This document shows positions 36,479 to 47,059 of a stretch of DNA of 64,000 bases, in pieces. The notes under the pieces are model-generated. The model saw nothing but the letters and a program-made list of their open reading frames with translations. It had not been told where the DNA came from and made no database searches. Position numbers and translations under genes: made by a program. Source of the stretch: Capra hircus. Taxonomy: Eukaryota; Chordata; Mammalia; Artiodactyla; Bovidae. Location of the stretch: positions 41,763,710 through 41,827,709 of the forward strand of contig NC_030821.1 in NCBI RefSeq assembly GCF_001704415.2, in the 5' to 3' direction. Position 1 is the stretch's first letter. The number at the start of each line of letters is the position of its first letter.

Positions 36479-37760
36479 CTAAAATGTAGTCACACCTTTC
36501 CTAATGAAACAGAAGGAATTAACAAACAGAACATTTTTTTGACCTAATGATAGCTTTTAGCTCTAAAAAGATTGTAAACATCTATTGAGCAGACCTAAGG
36601 AAATGAAAGAATCAGGATAAGTTTCCACCATCTTAATCACCGTATTTGAAAGGATTTGAATGTAGATGGCTATGTATGACTTGAAGATATAAATCTAAAT
36701 CCCAAATTTTTGTCTGTTCTTATCAATTAAATAAAATTTTAAAGGCAAATATATTATTTTACATGAGCAAAAGACATGACTAAACATGGTAAAGAATTTT
36801 TAAAAAGAATAGAAGAGCTACTGAAATAAAGTTGAATCTCAGCTAAAGCTTTGGGGACCAGGGCAACCCAAGCAGGCCTTGGGATCTTGGCAGAATGATC
36901 CCATGTACCTTTCCACTAAGTGCTGTTGTTAATAATATTCTGCTGCCAACAATGTCGGCCACCATGTCCCTTACTTCAATATTACAAATCTTTGGGAAAT
37001 CTCTGATCCAGTTTTCATTGGATGCCCACCTTGGGAAAGTAACCTACATAGGAGAGGCAAGGTGATACAGAGATTTTCAGAATGCTGGAAACCATCCTAT
37101 AAGCATAATGGACAAATCTAAATAGAGAGAGGCAGATTTGAAAGGTCTAAACAGACAACTCTCCCCAAAATTCACTATAATTTGTTAACCATAAATTTGA
37201 CACTATCACCTTACTTCCATAGAATGTAGATTAGTAGCATAACATTGCTTCATCAAAAAACGTTTTTTTATGAGGCCTTTTTGAATGATTGCCAATTTGC
37301 TTTACAGAAAACCCATTCTATGAGCACCTCTCTCCCAACCCAACATTCACTGAGGTTCTCTCTTTTCTCATACACTTGCTAATGTTGACTGTTATAATTT
37401 GGGGAAAAGGGCAATTTCAGCTTGGCAGGTTAAAAAATGATAGCCATTATTTTACCTTTAATTCTGTGACTCTCAGATATAGCACAATTCTTCAATAAAT
37501 TCTTCTACCACTCTCCCTCCTTCTTTGGCCTTAGGCAAGCTCAAGATGGTTTCTCATACTTGCAAATAAAATTTGAAAAAGAAAGCTAAAAAAGTAAAGA
37601 TGTCAATCTCAGTATTATTTTAACTCATGGACATTTGGAAAAAATAAGTATGCATCAATATGAAAATAGCTAAAATTTTAATAATAAAAAAATTTAATAA
37701 TATTTAATGGTATGAAATATGCTCATGGTGCTATTTTAGGTGCAAAAACAATATGTTTCA
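36479..37760. other. Unassigned sequence
   Basis: A GC-richer part at 36840-37080 (tttggggaccagggcaaccc, aatgtcggccaccatgtccc) may be an old repeat, which I cannot name. No gene. Confidence 0.4.
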
Positions 37761-37772
37761 AAGATTTTGTAT

Positions 37773-38183
37773 CAGTTCAGTGCAGTCGCTCAATCGTGTC
37801 CGACTCTTTGCGACCCCATGAATCAAAGCACACCAGGCCTCCCTGTCCATCACCAACTCCCGGAGTTCACTCAAACTCATGTCCATCGAGTCGATGATGC
37901 CATCCAGCCATCTCATCCTCTGTCGTCCCCTTCTCCTCCTGCCCCCAACCCCTCCTAGCATCAAAGTCTTTTCCAATGAGTCAACTCTTCACGTCAGGTG
38001 GCCAAAGTTTCAGCTTTAGCGTCAGTCCTTCCAAAGAACACCCAGGACTGATTTCCTTTAGAATGGACTGGTTGGATCTCCTTGCAGTCCAAGGGACTCT
38101 CAAGAGTCTTCTCCAACACCACAGTTCAAAAGCATCAATTCTTCAGCCCTCAGCTTTCTTCACAGTCCAACTTTCACATCCAT
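37773..38183 (-). mobile_element. BovB 3' end with exact 12-bp target-site duplication
   Basis: Flanked by aagattttgtat at 37761-37772 and 38184-38195. Inverted tail, then the inverted ORF2 C-terminus to tcttcacagtccaactttca. In sense orientation it carries TGA at 38143-38145 where the intact frame has CGA. Confidence 0.96.
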
Positions 38184-38764
38184 AAGATTTTGTATACATC
38201 ACCATAAAAAATGTATGAAACTAGTAAACAGAAAAAATAAGAAAATAATTGATTAAGGTGCTATAATAATAGTCATTCCTACATAGTAGGATAACTGATT
38301 TTGTGTATTCTCTTCTTTATTCTTTATTTTCTATTTTCTAAGCATTTATTATCAATATAATCCACCAAGATCCAAAGCTTACCTGGATTCCCTGGTCCCC
38401 AAAACATAACTGACGTTCAACATTATTTTATTTATATAGTTGTTTGTATTCTTTCTTTTTATTCCTCATTACAATGTTTATTCATGTTCTTTGCTCATTT
38501 TAAAACAACGTATCTGCCTTTAAAACAAATGTGTTTAGTTTTCAAATACTGAAACAAAGTCATACATAGCCATGTACTTTCCAATTGTTTCCAATGTGGT
38601 GATCATGATAGTAGAAACTTCTTGATTCTTCATTTCCTTAGGTCTTCTCATAGATGTTACAGTTCTGTTAGAGTCCAGAATCATCATGAAGTCAGAGTGT
38701 TCTCTTTGTTAATTGCTTGTGTTTTATTAGAAAAGATGTGACTACATTATAGAATAAACAGTGA

Positions 38765-38990
38765 GAGGCAATGCCTACATGGTGCTTTAGATGTAATAAC
38801 TCATACAACAAACTTACGAAGAGGTATTATTATCATCATCTAGTTTACAAAAGAGAAAACCGAGACATAGAGAGGTTAAGGGATGTGACTAAAGCTGTAC
38901 AGTTAATCAATATTAATAGCACAGGTAGGACTTGAACCTAGTCAGTGTGGCTCCAGAGTCCCAGAATAGTACCATATACGTGACTGCCTC
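38765..38990 (-). mobile_element. MIR SINE
   Basis: Nearly the whole inverted MIR: gtaataactcatacaacaaa, gaggtattattatcatcatc, gagacatagagaggttaagg, cttgaacctagtcagtgtgg and ctccagagtccc, ending at ctgcctc, where BovB begins. Confidence 0.88.
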
Positions 38991-39720
38991 AAATGCTGGG
39001 CTGGAAGAAGCACAAGCTGGAACCAAGACTGCCAGGAGAAATATAAATAACCTCAGATATGCAGATAACACCACGCTTATGGCAGAAAGTGAAGAGGAGC
39101 TAAAAAACCTCTTGATGAAAGTGAAAGAGGAGAGTGAAAAAGTTGGCTTAAAGCTCAACATTCGGAAAATGAAGATCATGGCATCTGGTTCCATCTCTTC
39201 ATGGCAAATAGATGGGGAAACAGTGGAAAGAGTGGTTGACTTTATTTTTCTGGGCTCCAAAATCACTGCAGATGGTGACTGCAGCCATGAAATTAAAAGA
39301 TGTTTACTCCTTGGAAGGAAAGTTATGACTAACCTAGATAGCATATTGAAAAGCAGAGACATTACTTTGCCAAGAAAGGTCCATCTAGTCAAGGTTATGG
39401 TTTTTCCAGTGGTCATGTATAGATGTGAGCATTGGGCTGTGAAGAAGGCTGAGTACTGAAGAAGTGATGCTTTTGAACTGTGGTGTTGGAGAAGACTCTT
39501 GAGAGTCCCTTGGACTGCAAGGAGATCCAACCAGTCCATTCTAAAGGAGATCAGCCCTGGATGTTCATTGGAAGGACTGATGCTGACGCTGAAACTCCAA
39601 TACTTTGGCCACCTGATGCTAAGAGTTGACTCATTGGAAAAGACCCTGATGCTGGGAAGGATTGGGGGCAGGAGGAGAAGGGGACGACTGAGGATGTGAT
39701 GACAGGATGGCATCACCAGC
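38991..39720 (+). pseudogene. BovB ORF2 C-terminal remnant, catalytic D lost
   Basis: An open frame to 39459 contains the YADD palm motif changed to YADN (gat aac at 39064-39069), followed by TLMAESEEELKNLLMKVKEE and the IFLGSKITADGDCSHEIKR block. It stops at TGA 39457-39459. A further frame 39499-39699 continues with WTARRSNQSILKEI and the basic GGRRRRGR stretch. Loss of the second catalytic aspartate plus the stop make it inactive. A 267-codon antisense frame (38913-39716) is a composition shadow. Confidence 0.9.
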
Positions 39721-39840
39721 TCGATGGACCGGAGTTTGAGTGAACTCCGGGAGTTGGTGATGGACAGGGAGGCCTGTCGTGCTGTGATTCATGGGGTCAC
39801 AAAGAGTTGGACATGACTGAGAGACTGAACTGAACTGAAC
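38991..39840 (+). mobile_element. BovB LINE, 850-base 3' part
   Basis: Starts at aaatgctgggctggaagaag inside the RT domain, runs through the end of ORF2 and finishes with actgaactgaactgaac. It abuts a MIR on its left. No clear duplication. Confidence 0.95.
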
Positions 39841-40320
39841 TACACTCAGAATCTTAAACTGGCTCCCTCAGCCAAGCCAAAGCACTCCCACAGGGACTGC
39901 TGATGCACATGGAGAGTTTTAGATACAGGTCTTGGTACAGAAGCCCAGACAAGCACAGGACAAACAGTGCTAATATTTGGTAGGCAATTTTGAGAGTAGC
40001 AGATCCTCAGTAGTAGATAGCATTGCTCTTGGAGATCTATGAATGCCTAGAGGCAAGGAGACAGGCACCTTGTGAAATGGTTTTCAGGACACCAGATCAC
40101 AAAAGCAGATTGAGAATCAAATGGATGTACTGCTGTTTCCTTTCCTCCAAGATGGAGAGACTCTGGTGCTTGGCATGGGACAAGGGGAGGGGCTAATGTC
40201 ATCAACCACAGACATCTCTGCCATGCATGGTAAACTACAACACCTGGCAATGTAGTTTGAAATACGGTGTATTAATAGCAAATCTGAAGTATAGAAGGCC
40301 AGAAGAGCAGATCATTGACT
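39841..40320. other. Unassigned sequence with a small inverted repeat
   Basis: No gene. The only local structure is aactaca...tgtagtt at about 40230-40254 (7-bp arms, 11-base loop). Confidence 0.4.
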
Positions 40321-40452
40321 TTTTTTTTCTTTTTTTGCTACACTGTGCAGTTTGTGGGATCTTGAGACATTAGCTCCCTGGCCAGGAGTTCAACCCAGAT
40401 ACCCCACAGTGGAAGCATGATGTCTCAAACACTGGAGCACCAGGGAATTCCC
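40321..40452 (-). mobile_element. CHR-2-type SINE
   Basis: T-rich start, gtttgtgggatcttgagaca, ttagctccctggccaggagt, gaagcatgatgtctcaaaca, and the inverted head accagggaattccc. Diverged. Confidence 0.85.
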
Positions 40453-41265
40453 AGGAGATAACTGATATTTAAAGATAGGTCCCTACTTACAATTCCCAAG
40501 AGGAAAGGGCACCCCACCCCTTCCCAAGATGAGGGATCTGCACAGGAGACAGAAGGAAGGGAGGGCACTATGGGCAAAGGCCTTTGTTCTAGTTTTCTTA
40601 GGAAGGAACTGATAAAGCAGGTTAAGCAGACTTAAGATTGCCTGGTTTAAGTAATTTCAGTTACTCAAAACAAGGACTCTGAGGCCCCCGGTTGTCAAAC
40701 GCCTGGCCCTGGGGTGATTAGGGCAAGTGTGTCATGGTCCAGGGTCTGAGAGCTAATAACAGGATAGACTCTGGGCTGTTTGGTTTGTATTTGAAAAGCA
40801 TGCCTGGATAAATCAGTGGTTGGGATTAATGAACACACATTACTGTATATAAGATAGATTACCAACCAACAAGGGCCTACTGTATAGTCCAGGGAACTCT
40901 ACTCAATATTCTGTGATAACCTATATGAGAAAAGAATCTGGAAAAGAGTATTTATATGTATAACTGAATCACTTTGCTGTACACCTGAAACTAATACAAC
41001 ATTGTATAATAATAAGTCAACTATACTCCAATAAAAATGAAGAGAAAAAGAAAGGAAAGGAAAGCATGTCTGGAAGTAGGACCTCTCCCAAGGAAGAGGG
41101 GTGACAAGAGGGGCAGGAGGCCAAGACAAAGTGGCTCAGGCACATTGTCAAACTGTCCAGAACAAGGCATGTCTGGTTTAGGCATGTGGGGCAGATGTTA
41201 AAACATCAAGTTTACAGAAGCTGGAAATGTGGTTGATACAACTTGAGCATTGGGAAGCCAAAAAA
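40453..41265. repeat. GC-richer unassigned segment, split by L1
   Basis: 40453-40794 and 41061-41265 together read as one block: gggcaaaggcctttgttcta, gttaagcagacttaagattg, ggtccagggtctgagagcta, and after the L1 ggggtgacaagaggggcagg. Its composition suggests an LTR or other bovid repeat, but I cannot name it. The L1 at 40.8 kb inserted into it. Confidence 0.3.
40795..41074 (+). mobile_element. L1 3' end with 14-bp target-site duplication
   Basis: Flanked by aaagcatgcctgga (40795-40808) and aaagcatgtctgga (41061-41074), 13 of 14. Body: gattaatgaacacacattac, aagggcctactgtatagtcc, taactgaatcactttgctgt, caactatactccaataaaaa, ending in an A-rich tail with GA interruptions. A short, well defined L1 insertion. 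Confidence 0.94.
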
Positions 41266-41529
41266 TAAAAATAGCAATTCATCTAAGGGGCCCAGCAACT
41301 GAAGAGAAAAGAAACAATCAGAACACATACCCAGTGAAATAGATATGATGGCAGACTTTAGGAAAAAGCTCAAATAAAAAGACATTGAAATATTTTACAT
41401 TTTTTAAATTAGATAATTATTTTAAACTATTAATCAAAACAAATATTAATTAAAATTGTTTAATTTAAATAATTTTATTTAAAGTATTTCAATTAAATAA
41501 CTCAATAGATGACCTGAAGGAGAGAATCT
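41075..41529. other. Unassigned sequence
   Basis: The second half (41390-41510) is very AT-rich with repeated aattattt/aaataatt words. No gene. Confidence 0.4.
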
Positions 41530-42201
41530 TCAGTTCAGTTTGGTTCAGTTCATTTCAGTTCAGTCGCTCAGTCGTGCCCAACTCTTTGCGACCCCATGAA
41601 TCGCAGCATGCCAGGATTCCTTATCCATCACCAACTCCCGGAGTTCACTCAAACTCACGTCCATAGAGTCAGTGATGCCATCCAGCCATTTCATCCTCTG
41701 TCGTCCCCTTCTCCTCCTGCCCCCAGTCCCTCCCAGCATCAAAGTCTTTTCCAATGAGTCAACTCTTCACATCAGGTGGCCAAAGTACTGGAGTTTCAGC
41801 TTTAGCATCAGTCCTTCCAAAAAACACCCAGAACTGATATCCTTTAGAATGGACTGGTTGGATCCCCTTGCAGTCCAAGGGACTCTCAGGAGTCTTCTCC
41901 AACACCACAGTTCAAAAGCATCAATTCTTCAGTGCTCAGCTTTCTTCACTGTCCAGCTCTCACATCCATACATGACCACTGGAAAAACCATAGCCTTGAC
42001 TAGACAGACCTTTGCTGGCAAAGTAATGTCTTTACTTTTCAATATGCTATCTAGGTTGGTCATAACTTTCCTTCCAAGGAGCAAGTGTCTTTTAATTTCA
42101 TGGCTGCAGTCACCATCTGCAGTGATTTTGGAGCCCAAAAAAATAAGATCTGATACTGTTTCCACTGTTTCCCCATCTATTTCCCATGAAGTGATGGGAC
42201 C
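41530..42201 (-). mobile_element. BovB LINE, 670-base 3' part
   Basis: A longer inverted TGAAC-type tail (41530-41570, with tttggttcagttcatttcag irregularities) and inverted ORF2 to ccatgaagtgatgggacc. In sense orientation TGA replaces CGA at 41929-41931. No clear target-site duplication. The sense frame 41929-42165 upstream of the stop is a remnant of the connection region. Confidence 0.95.
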
Positions 42202-42970
42202 ACTTATGAGTTCTCATATGTGACAAACTTCCCAGTACTTGGAGGCAAATTACAAAGGGAAGGAAATCATAAGGGGAAAGAGCTAAGACCTGAAATGTAG
42301 ATCTGGGAGGCCTACAATGTAAAGGCCTGACATTGAACTTTCTGATTGCTAAGGCATTCATTCCAAAGTCACTCATCTCAAATAAACAAACATATGACCA
42401 GCTGTATGGTGCAGCTACTAGTTACACAAATATATAAGAGTCCAGGCTTCCCAATCCATGAAGTTTGCCTTTTAGAAAGCCCTGAATAACCTAGTAACTG
42501 ACCATCACTTCCCGCAACCTAACTCTTGCTCTTAGGTTCAAAATTCACCAATAAAGAATCCTCCTGCCAATGAGGGAGAAGCAAGAGATGCAGATTCAAT
42601 CCCGGGGTTGGGAAGATACCCTGGAGTAGGAAATGACAACCTACTCCAGTATTCTTGTCTGAAAAATTTCATGGACAGAGGAACCTGCTGGTTACAGTCC
42701 ATGGGATCACACTGGACTGAGTGAATCACCATGAATGTACCCAAATGAAGATAGAACCTCAACACCCTAGGTGCCCCACCCTCCTACCCCAATAAAGATA
42801 AAACCTCAGGTCCACTCTTTCTTCCTCTCTTTCTCTCCCCACATCTTCCCTATGTGACTCTTGGGCATCAGAACTTGTGAGTGATAAATATTTTTTTCAA
42901 GATTTCTTCATGCTTGTTGCTGATGTGTGTCTTGCAATCCTAGTAAATATCACAGGAACCAGCCCATCCA
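42202..42970 (+). repeat. LTR-like segment split by Bov-tA
   Basis: A TATA-like aaatatataagag near 42428 lies upstream. Downstream are a pyrimidine-rich stretch (tctttcttcctctctttctc), gtgactcttgggcatcagaa, a polyadenylation-like gtgataaata at about 42882, and tagtaaatatcacaggaacc. This order (TATA, CT-rich, poly-A signal, short U5) fits a retroviral-type LTR. The boundaries and family are not defined and no coding sequence is attached. Confidence 0.4.
42545..42728 (+). mobile_element. Bov-tA SINE inside the LTR-like segment
   Basis: A decayed head (aattcaccaataaagaatcc), tcaatcccggggttgggaag, body tactccagtattcttgtctg, 3' part tccatgggatcacactggac. Diverged, so probably an older insertion. 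Confidence 0.88.
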
Positions 42971-43059
42971 CACCATTGAATAGTACTTACCAGGAGTCAC
43001 ATGAGTTCAGGTGAGAGCCCTAGGCAATCCTGGACAATAACAGAACTATTGATAGGTTA

Positions 43060-43095
43060 TTGTTGTTCAGTCACTCTGTCTTGTCTGATTCGTTA
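43060..43095 (-). mobile_element. BovB/Bov-tA tail scrap
   Basis: attgttgttcagtcactctg, tcttgtctgattcg: the inverted 3' tail only, 77 bases from the next BovB. Confidence 0.6.
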
Positions 43096-43171
43096 AAACC
43101 TACTCAAAACAAGCCCATCCATTAGAACGACAGGAATTCAGAGAGTAGGAAAGGAAAGTGATAACAGAAAG

Positions 43172-44762
43172 TCAGTTCAGTTCAGTTCAGTTGCTCAGTC
43201 ATGTCCGACTCTTCGTGACCCCATGAATCACAGCACACCAGGCCTCCCTGTCCATCACCATCTCCCGGAGTTCACTCAGACTCATGTCCATCGAGTCCGT
43301 GATACCATCCAGCCATCTCATCCTTGGTCGTCCCCTTCTTCTCCTGCCCCCAATCTCTCCCAGCATCAGAGTCTTTTCCAATGAGTCAACTCTTCGCATG
43401 AGGTGGCCAAAGTACTGGAGCTTCAGCTTTAGCATCATTCCTTCCAAAGAAATCCCAGGGTTGATCTTCAGAATGGACTGGTTGGATCTCCTTGCAGTCC
43501 AAGGGACTCTCAAGAGTCTTCTCCAACACCACAGTTCAAAAGCATCAATTCTTCGGTGCTCAGCCTTCTTCACAGTCCAACTCTCACATCCATGCATGAC
43601 CGCAGGAAAAACCGTAGCCTTGACTAGATGGACCTTAGTCGGCAAAGTAATGTCTCTGCTTTTGAAAATACTATCTAGGTTGGTCATAACTTTTCTTCCA
43701 AGGAGTAAACATCTTTTAATTTCATGGCTGCAGTCACCATCTGCAGTGATTTTGGAGCCCAAAAAAATGAAGTCTGACACTGTTTCCACTGCTTTCCCAT
43801 CTATTTCCCATGAAGTGATGGGACCAGATGCCATGATCTTCGTTTTCTGAATGCTGAGCTTTAAGCCAACTTTTTCACTCTCCTCTTTTACTTTCATCAA
43901 GAGGCTTTTTAGCTCCTCTTCCCTTTCTGCCATAAGGGTGGTGTCATGTGTATATCTGAGGTTATTGATATTTCTCCCAGCAATCTTGATTCCAGCTTGT
44001 GCTTCTTCCAGCCCAGCATTTCTCATGACGTACTCTGCATAGAAGTTAAATAAGCAGGGTGACAATATACAGCCTTGACGTACTCCTTTTCCTATTTGGA
44101 ACCAGTCTGTTGTTCCATGTCCAGTTCTAACTGTTGCTTCCTGACCTGCATACAGATTTCTCAAGAGGCAGGTTAGGTGGTCTGGTATTCCCATCTCTTT
44201 CAGAATTTTCCACAGTTTCTTGTGATCCACACAGTCAAAGGCTTTGGCATAGTCAATAAAGCAGAAATAGATTTTTTCTGGAACTCTCTTGCTTTTTCCA
44301 TGATCCAGCAGATGTTGGCAATTTGATCTCTGGTTCCTCTGCCTTTTCCAAAACCAGCTTGAACATCAGGGAGTTCACAGTTCACGTATTGCTGAAGCCT
44401 GGCTTGGAGAATTTTGAGCATTACTTTACTAGCATGTGAGATGAGTGCAATCATGCGGTAGTTTGAGCATTCTTTGGCATTGCTTTTCTTTGGGATTGGG
44501 ATGAAAACTGACCTTTTCGAGTCCTGTGGCCACTGCTGAGTTTTCCAAATTTGCTGGCATATTGAGTGCAGCACTTTCACAGCATCATCTTTCAGGATTT
44601 GAAACAGCTCAACTGGAATTCCATCACCTCCACTAGCTTTGCTCATAGTGATGCTTTCTAAGGCCCACTTGACTTCACATTCCAAGATGTGTGGCTCTAG
44701 ATTAGTGATCACATTCATCATCATTATCTGGGTCGTGAAGATCTTTTTTGTACAGTTCTTCC
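43172..44762 (-). mobile_element. BovB LINE, 1.59 kb, best-preserved RT
   Basis: Inverted tail gtcagttcagttcagttcag, the whole ORF2 C-terminal half, and RT up to the region before the palm, ending at ttgtacagttcttccgt. It has the longest intact frame in the window (343 codons) and is the only copy besides 57.80 kb that keeps CGA at the recurrent stop position (43553-43555). Confidence 0.96.
43199..44724 (-). pseudogene. BovB ORF2 remnant with a near-complete RT in two frames
   Basis: The frame 44200-44724 starts before RT: SKASGGDGIPVELFQILKDD, the PIPKK...CSNYR block, and QAGFGKGRGTRDQIAN. At about 44267-44281 one base is missing relative to the copy at 28.35 kb (attttttctgg against atgtttttcc), shifting the frame at the catalytic FIDYAKAFD region. 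43199-44230 then encodes the rest: RQGCILSPCLFN at residues 51-62, the active-site box as YTHD (93-96) instead of YADD, the thumb and the basic GGRRRRGR region. Both the frameshift and the D-to-H change argue that it is inactive. Confidence 0.92.
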
Positions 44763-45319
44763 GTAATAGACTAAAATAGTCTTTGAAGCAAATTTCCTTA
44801 AGATAAAGTATTTCCTGAGTCTTCAGACTAATTAGCTAGCTAGCTTTCAGGTGTTAAGGAAAACAGGTGACCTCCTAGGCATATAGTCTTATCATTCCCA
44901 AACCCTAAGGATTAAGAGAAGATCTTACAATATGCTAAGAAAAACAAAATGCACACAATTGAAAAAAAAATAGCTATCTGAATGATTCCAGGCTTTTTAC
45001 GTGGCATTTTGGAGGAAACAAGACAGTAGACCTGCAGTGACAGAAACTTCCAACAGAAAAGTCTACAGGTGACACTAATCAACACACACCACTCATCTTT
45101 TGGGGTGAAAGTAAAATGTTTAAGGATATGCAAGAATTCAGAGTATACATCTACAAATTCCATATAAAGAAAATGCATGCATGCAAAAAAAATACTAACC
45201 AATTTACAAGTGAACCCAAAGAGAGACATTGATGTAATGGATAATGAAATATAAAGGATATAGCAGTGAAAAAAACAAAATTATAAACACTTTTATAATT
45301 ATATATTCACTATACACAT
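44763..45319. other. Unassigned sequence
   Basis: No repeat or gene. A small tandem agctagctagct occurs at 44834-44845. Confidence 0.4.
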
Positions 45320-45626
45320 AATTAAGTCTTTATACTGCTGTTGCTGCTGCTAAGTCACTTCAGTTGTGTTCGACTCTGTGCCACCCCATACATGGCAGCC
45401 CACCAGGCTCCCCTGTCCCTGGGATTCTCCAGGCAAGAACACTGGATTGGGTTGCCATTTCCTTCTCCAATGGATGAAAGTGAAAAGTGAAAGTGAAGTT
45501 GTTCAGTCGTGCCCTACTCTTTGCGACCCCATGGACTGCGGCCCACCAGGCTCCTCCATCCATGGGATTTTCCAGGCAAGAATACTGGAGTAGGGTGCCA
45601 TTGCCTTCTCCGAATTACGTCTTTAT
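45320..45626 (-). mobile_element. BovA2 SINE with target-site duplication
   Basis: Body 45334-45612: gctgttgctgctgctaagtc, two BovA units joined by aagtgaaaagtgaaagtgaa, ending gccattgccttctccg. Flanks aattaagtctttat (45320-45333) and aattacgtctttat (45613-45626), 13 of 14. Confidence 0.96.
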
Positions 45627-46063
45627 CAGTTCAGTTCAGTTTAGTCTCTCAGTTGTGTCTGACTCTTTGCGATCCCATGAATTGCAGCAAGCCAGGCCTC
45701 CCTGTCCATCACCAACTCCCAGAGTTCACTCAAACTCATGTCCATTGAGTTGGTGATACCATCCAGCCATCTCATCCTCTGTCATCCCCTTCTCCTCCCG
45801 CCCCCAATCCCTCCCAGTCAGAGTCTTTTCCAATGAGTCAACTCTTCACATCAGGTGGCCAAAATACTGGAGTTTCAGCTTTAGCATCAGTCCTACCAAA
45901 GAACACCCAGGACTGATCTGCTTTAAATGGACTGGCTGGATCTCCTTGCAATCCAAGGGACTCTCAAGAGTCTTTTCCAACACCACAGTTCAACAGCATC
46001 AATTCTTCAGCACTCAGCTTTCTTCACAGTCCAACTCTCACATCCATACATGACTACTGGAAA
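45627..46063 (-). mobile_element. BovB 3' end at the same target as the BovA2
   Basis: It begins at cagttcagttcagtttagtc immediately after the second target copy and ends at catacatgactactggaa. A third copy of the target (aagtctttat) follows at 46064-46073. TGA in sense at 46007-46009. Confidence 0.95.
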
Positions 46064-46156
46064 AAGTCTTTATATTTTATAGCAAATATAAAATCTAACT
46101 GGATAAAGATATTATTGTAAATGTATACTACAAATACTAAAAAAGCATTCTTTAGA

Positions 46157-46389
46157 ACTTCCCTGGCAGTCTGGGCTTCCCTGGTGGCTCAGAGGTTAAA
46201 GCGTCTGCCTGCAATGAGGAAGACTTGGGTTCAATCCCTGGGTCGGGAAGATCCCCTGGAAAAGGAAATAGCAACCCACTCCAGTATTCTTGCCTGGAGA
46301 ATCACATGGATGGAGGAGCCTGGTGGGTCACAGTCCACAGGGTCACAAAGAGCCAGACACAACTGAGCGACTTCACTTCCCTGGCAGTC
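46157..46389 (+). mobile_element. Bov-tA SINE in a CHR-2, exact 15-bp duplication
   Basis: Body about 46172-46374, from tgggcttccctggtggctca to acacaactgagcgacttc. Flanked by perfect acttccctggcagtc copies at 46157-46171 and 46375-46389, which are themselves the head of a CHR-2 SINE. Confidence 0.96.
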
Positions 46390-46487
46390 CAGTGGTTAAA
46401 ACTGTGCTTCCGATTCAGGGGCATGGATTTGATCCCTAATATGGGAACTAAGATCCCACATGCCCTGAGGCCAAAGATAAAAAGAAT
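46375..46487 (+). mobile_element. CHR-2-type SINE (interrupted at its head)
   Basis: acttccctggcagtccagtg, gttaaaactgtgcttccgat, tgatccctaatatgggaact, aagatcccacatgccctgag, then an A-rich end. The original 5' start is left of the inserted Bov-tA (46155-46171). Confidence 0.88.
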
Positions 46488-46693
46488 AAAAATATTCTCA
46501 AACATTTAAAGATCTTCTGAAAAATAAAAATAAGTATTCTTAATGATAAAGCATATGCAATTCAAAGTTCTAATCCACCTCCAGCAAAGATAATCATTAC
46601 AGGCGGTGGGAAGGAGGGAAAGTAAGTTTCCTAGAGAGCTTTACTTGTTGGTGTGGTTGGGGAATAACAGAGAAATAAAACATGTGGAAAACA

Positions 46694-47059
46694 GATATGA
46701 ATTGAACTATATTTCTCCAAATTTCATTTGTTGACATCCTACCCCTGTGATGTGACTATGGTCATACTTAGAGGGTAAATGCTGACACAGAGGTATATAC
46801 AGAGAGAAGGTCATGTGAAGAAGGCAGAGACCAGAGTGATGTGTCGACAAGCCGAGGAATGTCAAAGATTGCCAGCAGCTGGCAGAAATCAGTCCAGAAA
46901 TGGAATGGGTTCTCCTTCCCAGTTTCAGTAGGAAGGCACACTTGCCAGCACCTTGGTTTCAGATTTCTAACTCCCAAAATGTGAGATAATAAATTTCTCT
47001 TGTTCAAGCCTCCCTTTTTGTGATACTTTGATACTAGGGGAGCCCCAACCAATACATCA
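46694..47059 (+). mobile_element. MaLR-type (MLT1-like) solo LTR
   Basis: Ordered landmarks: attgaactatatttctccaa, gttgacatcctacccctgtg, gaaggtcatgtgaagaaggc, ccgaggaatgtcaaagattg, ccagcagctggcag, then a poly-A signal within gagataataaatttctcttg, and aaccaatacatca at the end. This is an ancient ERVL-MaLR-like long terminal repeat. The exact subfamily is uncertain. A related copy lies at 54.43 kb. No internal coding part. Confidence 0.65.

Noticed and set aside
38913..39716. A 267-codon minus-strand open frame
   Set aside because: It lies exactly antisense to BovB ORF2. The reverse strand of this family is open in several copies (also 41672-42223 and 43284-43850) because of its codon composition. 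It is not a gene.
37758..46063. Regularly repeated ~400-base blocks that might be a tandem array or CRISPR-like structure
   Set aside because: They are independent BovB 3' ends in both orientations with different truncation points and target-site duplications, not a spaced array.
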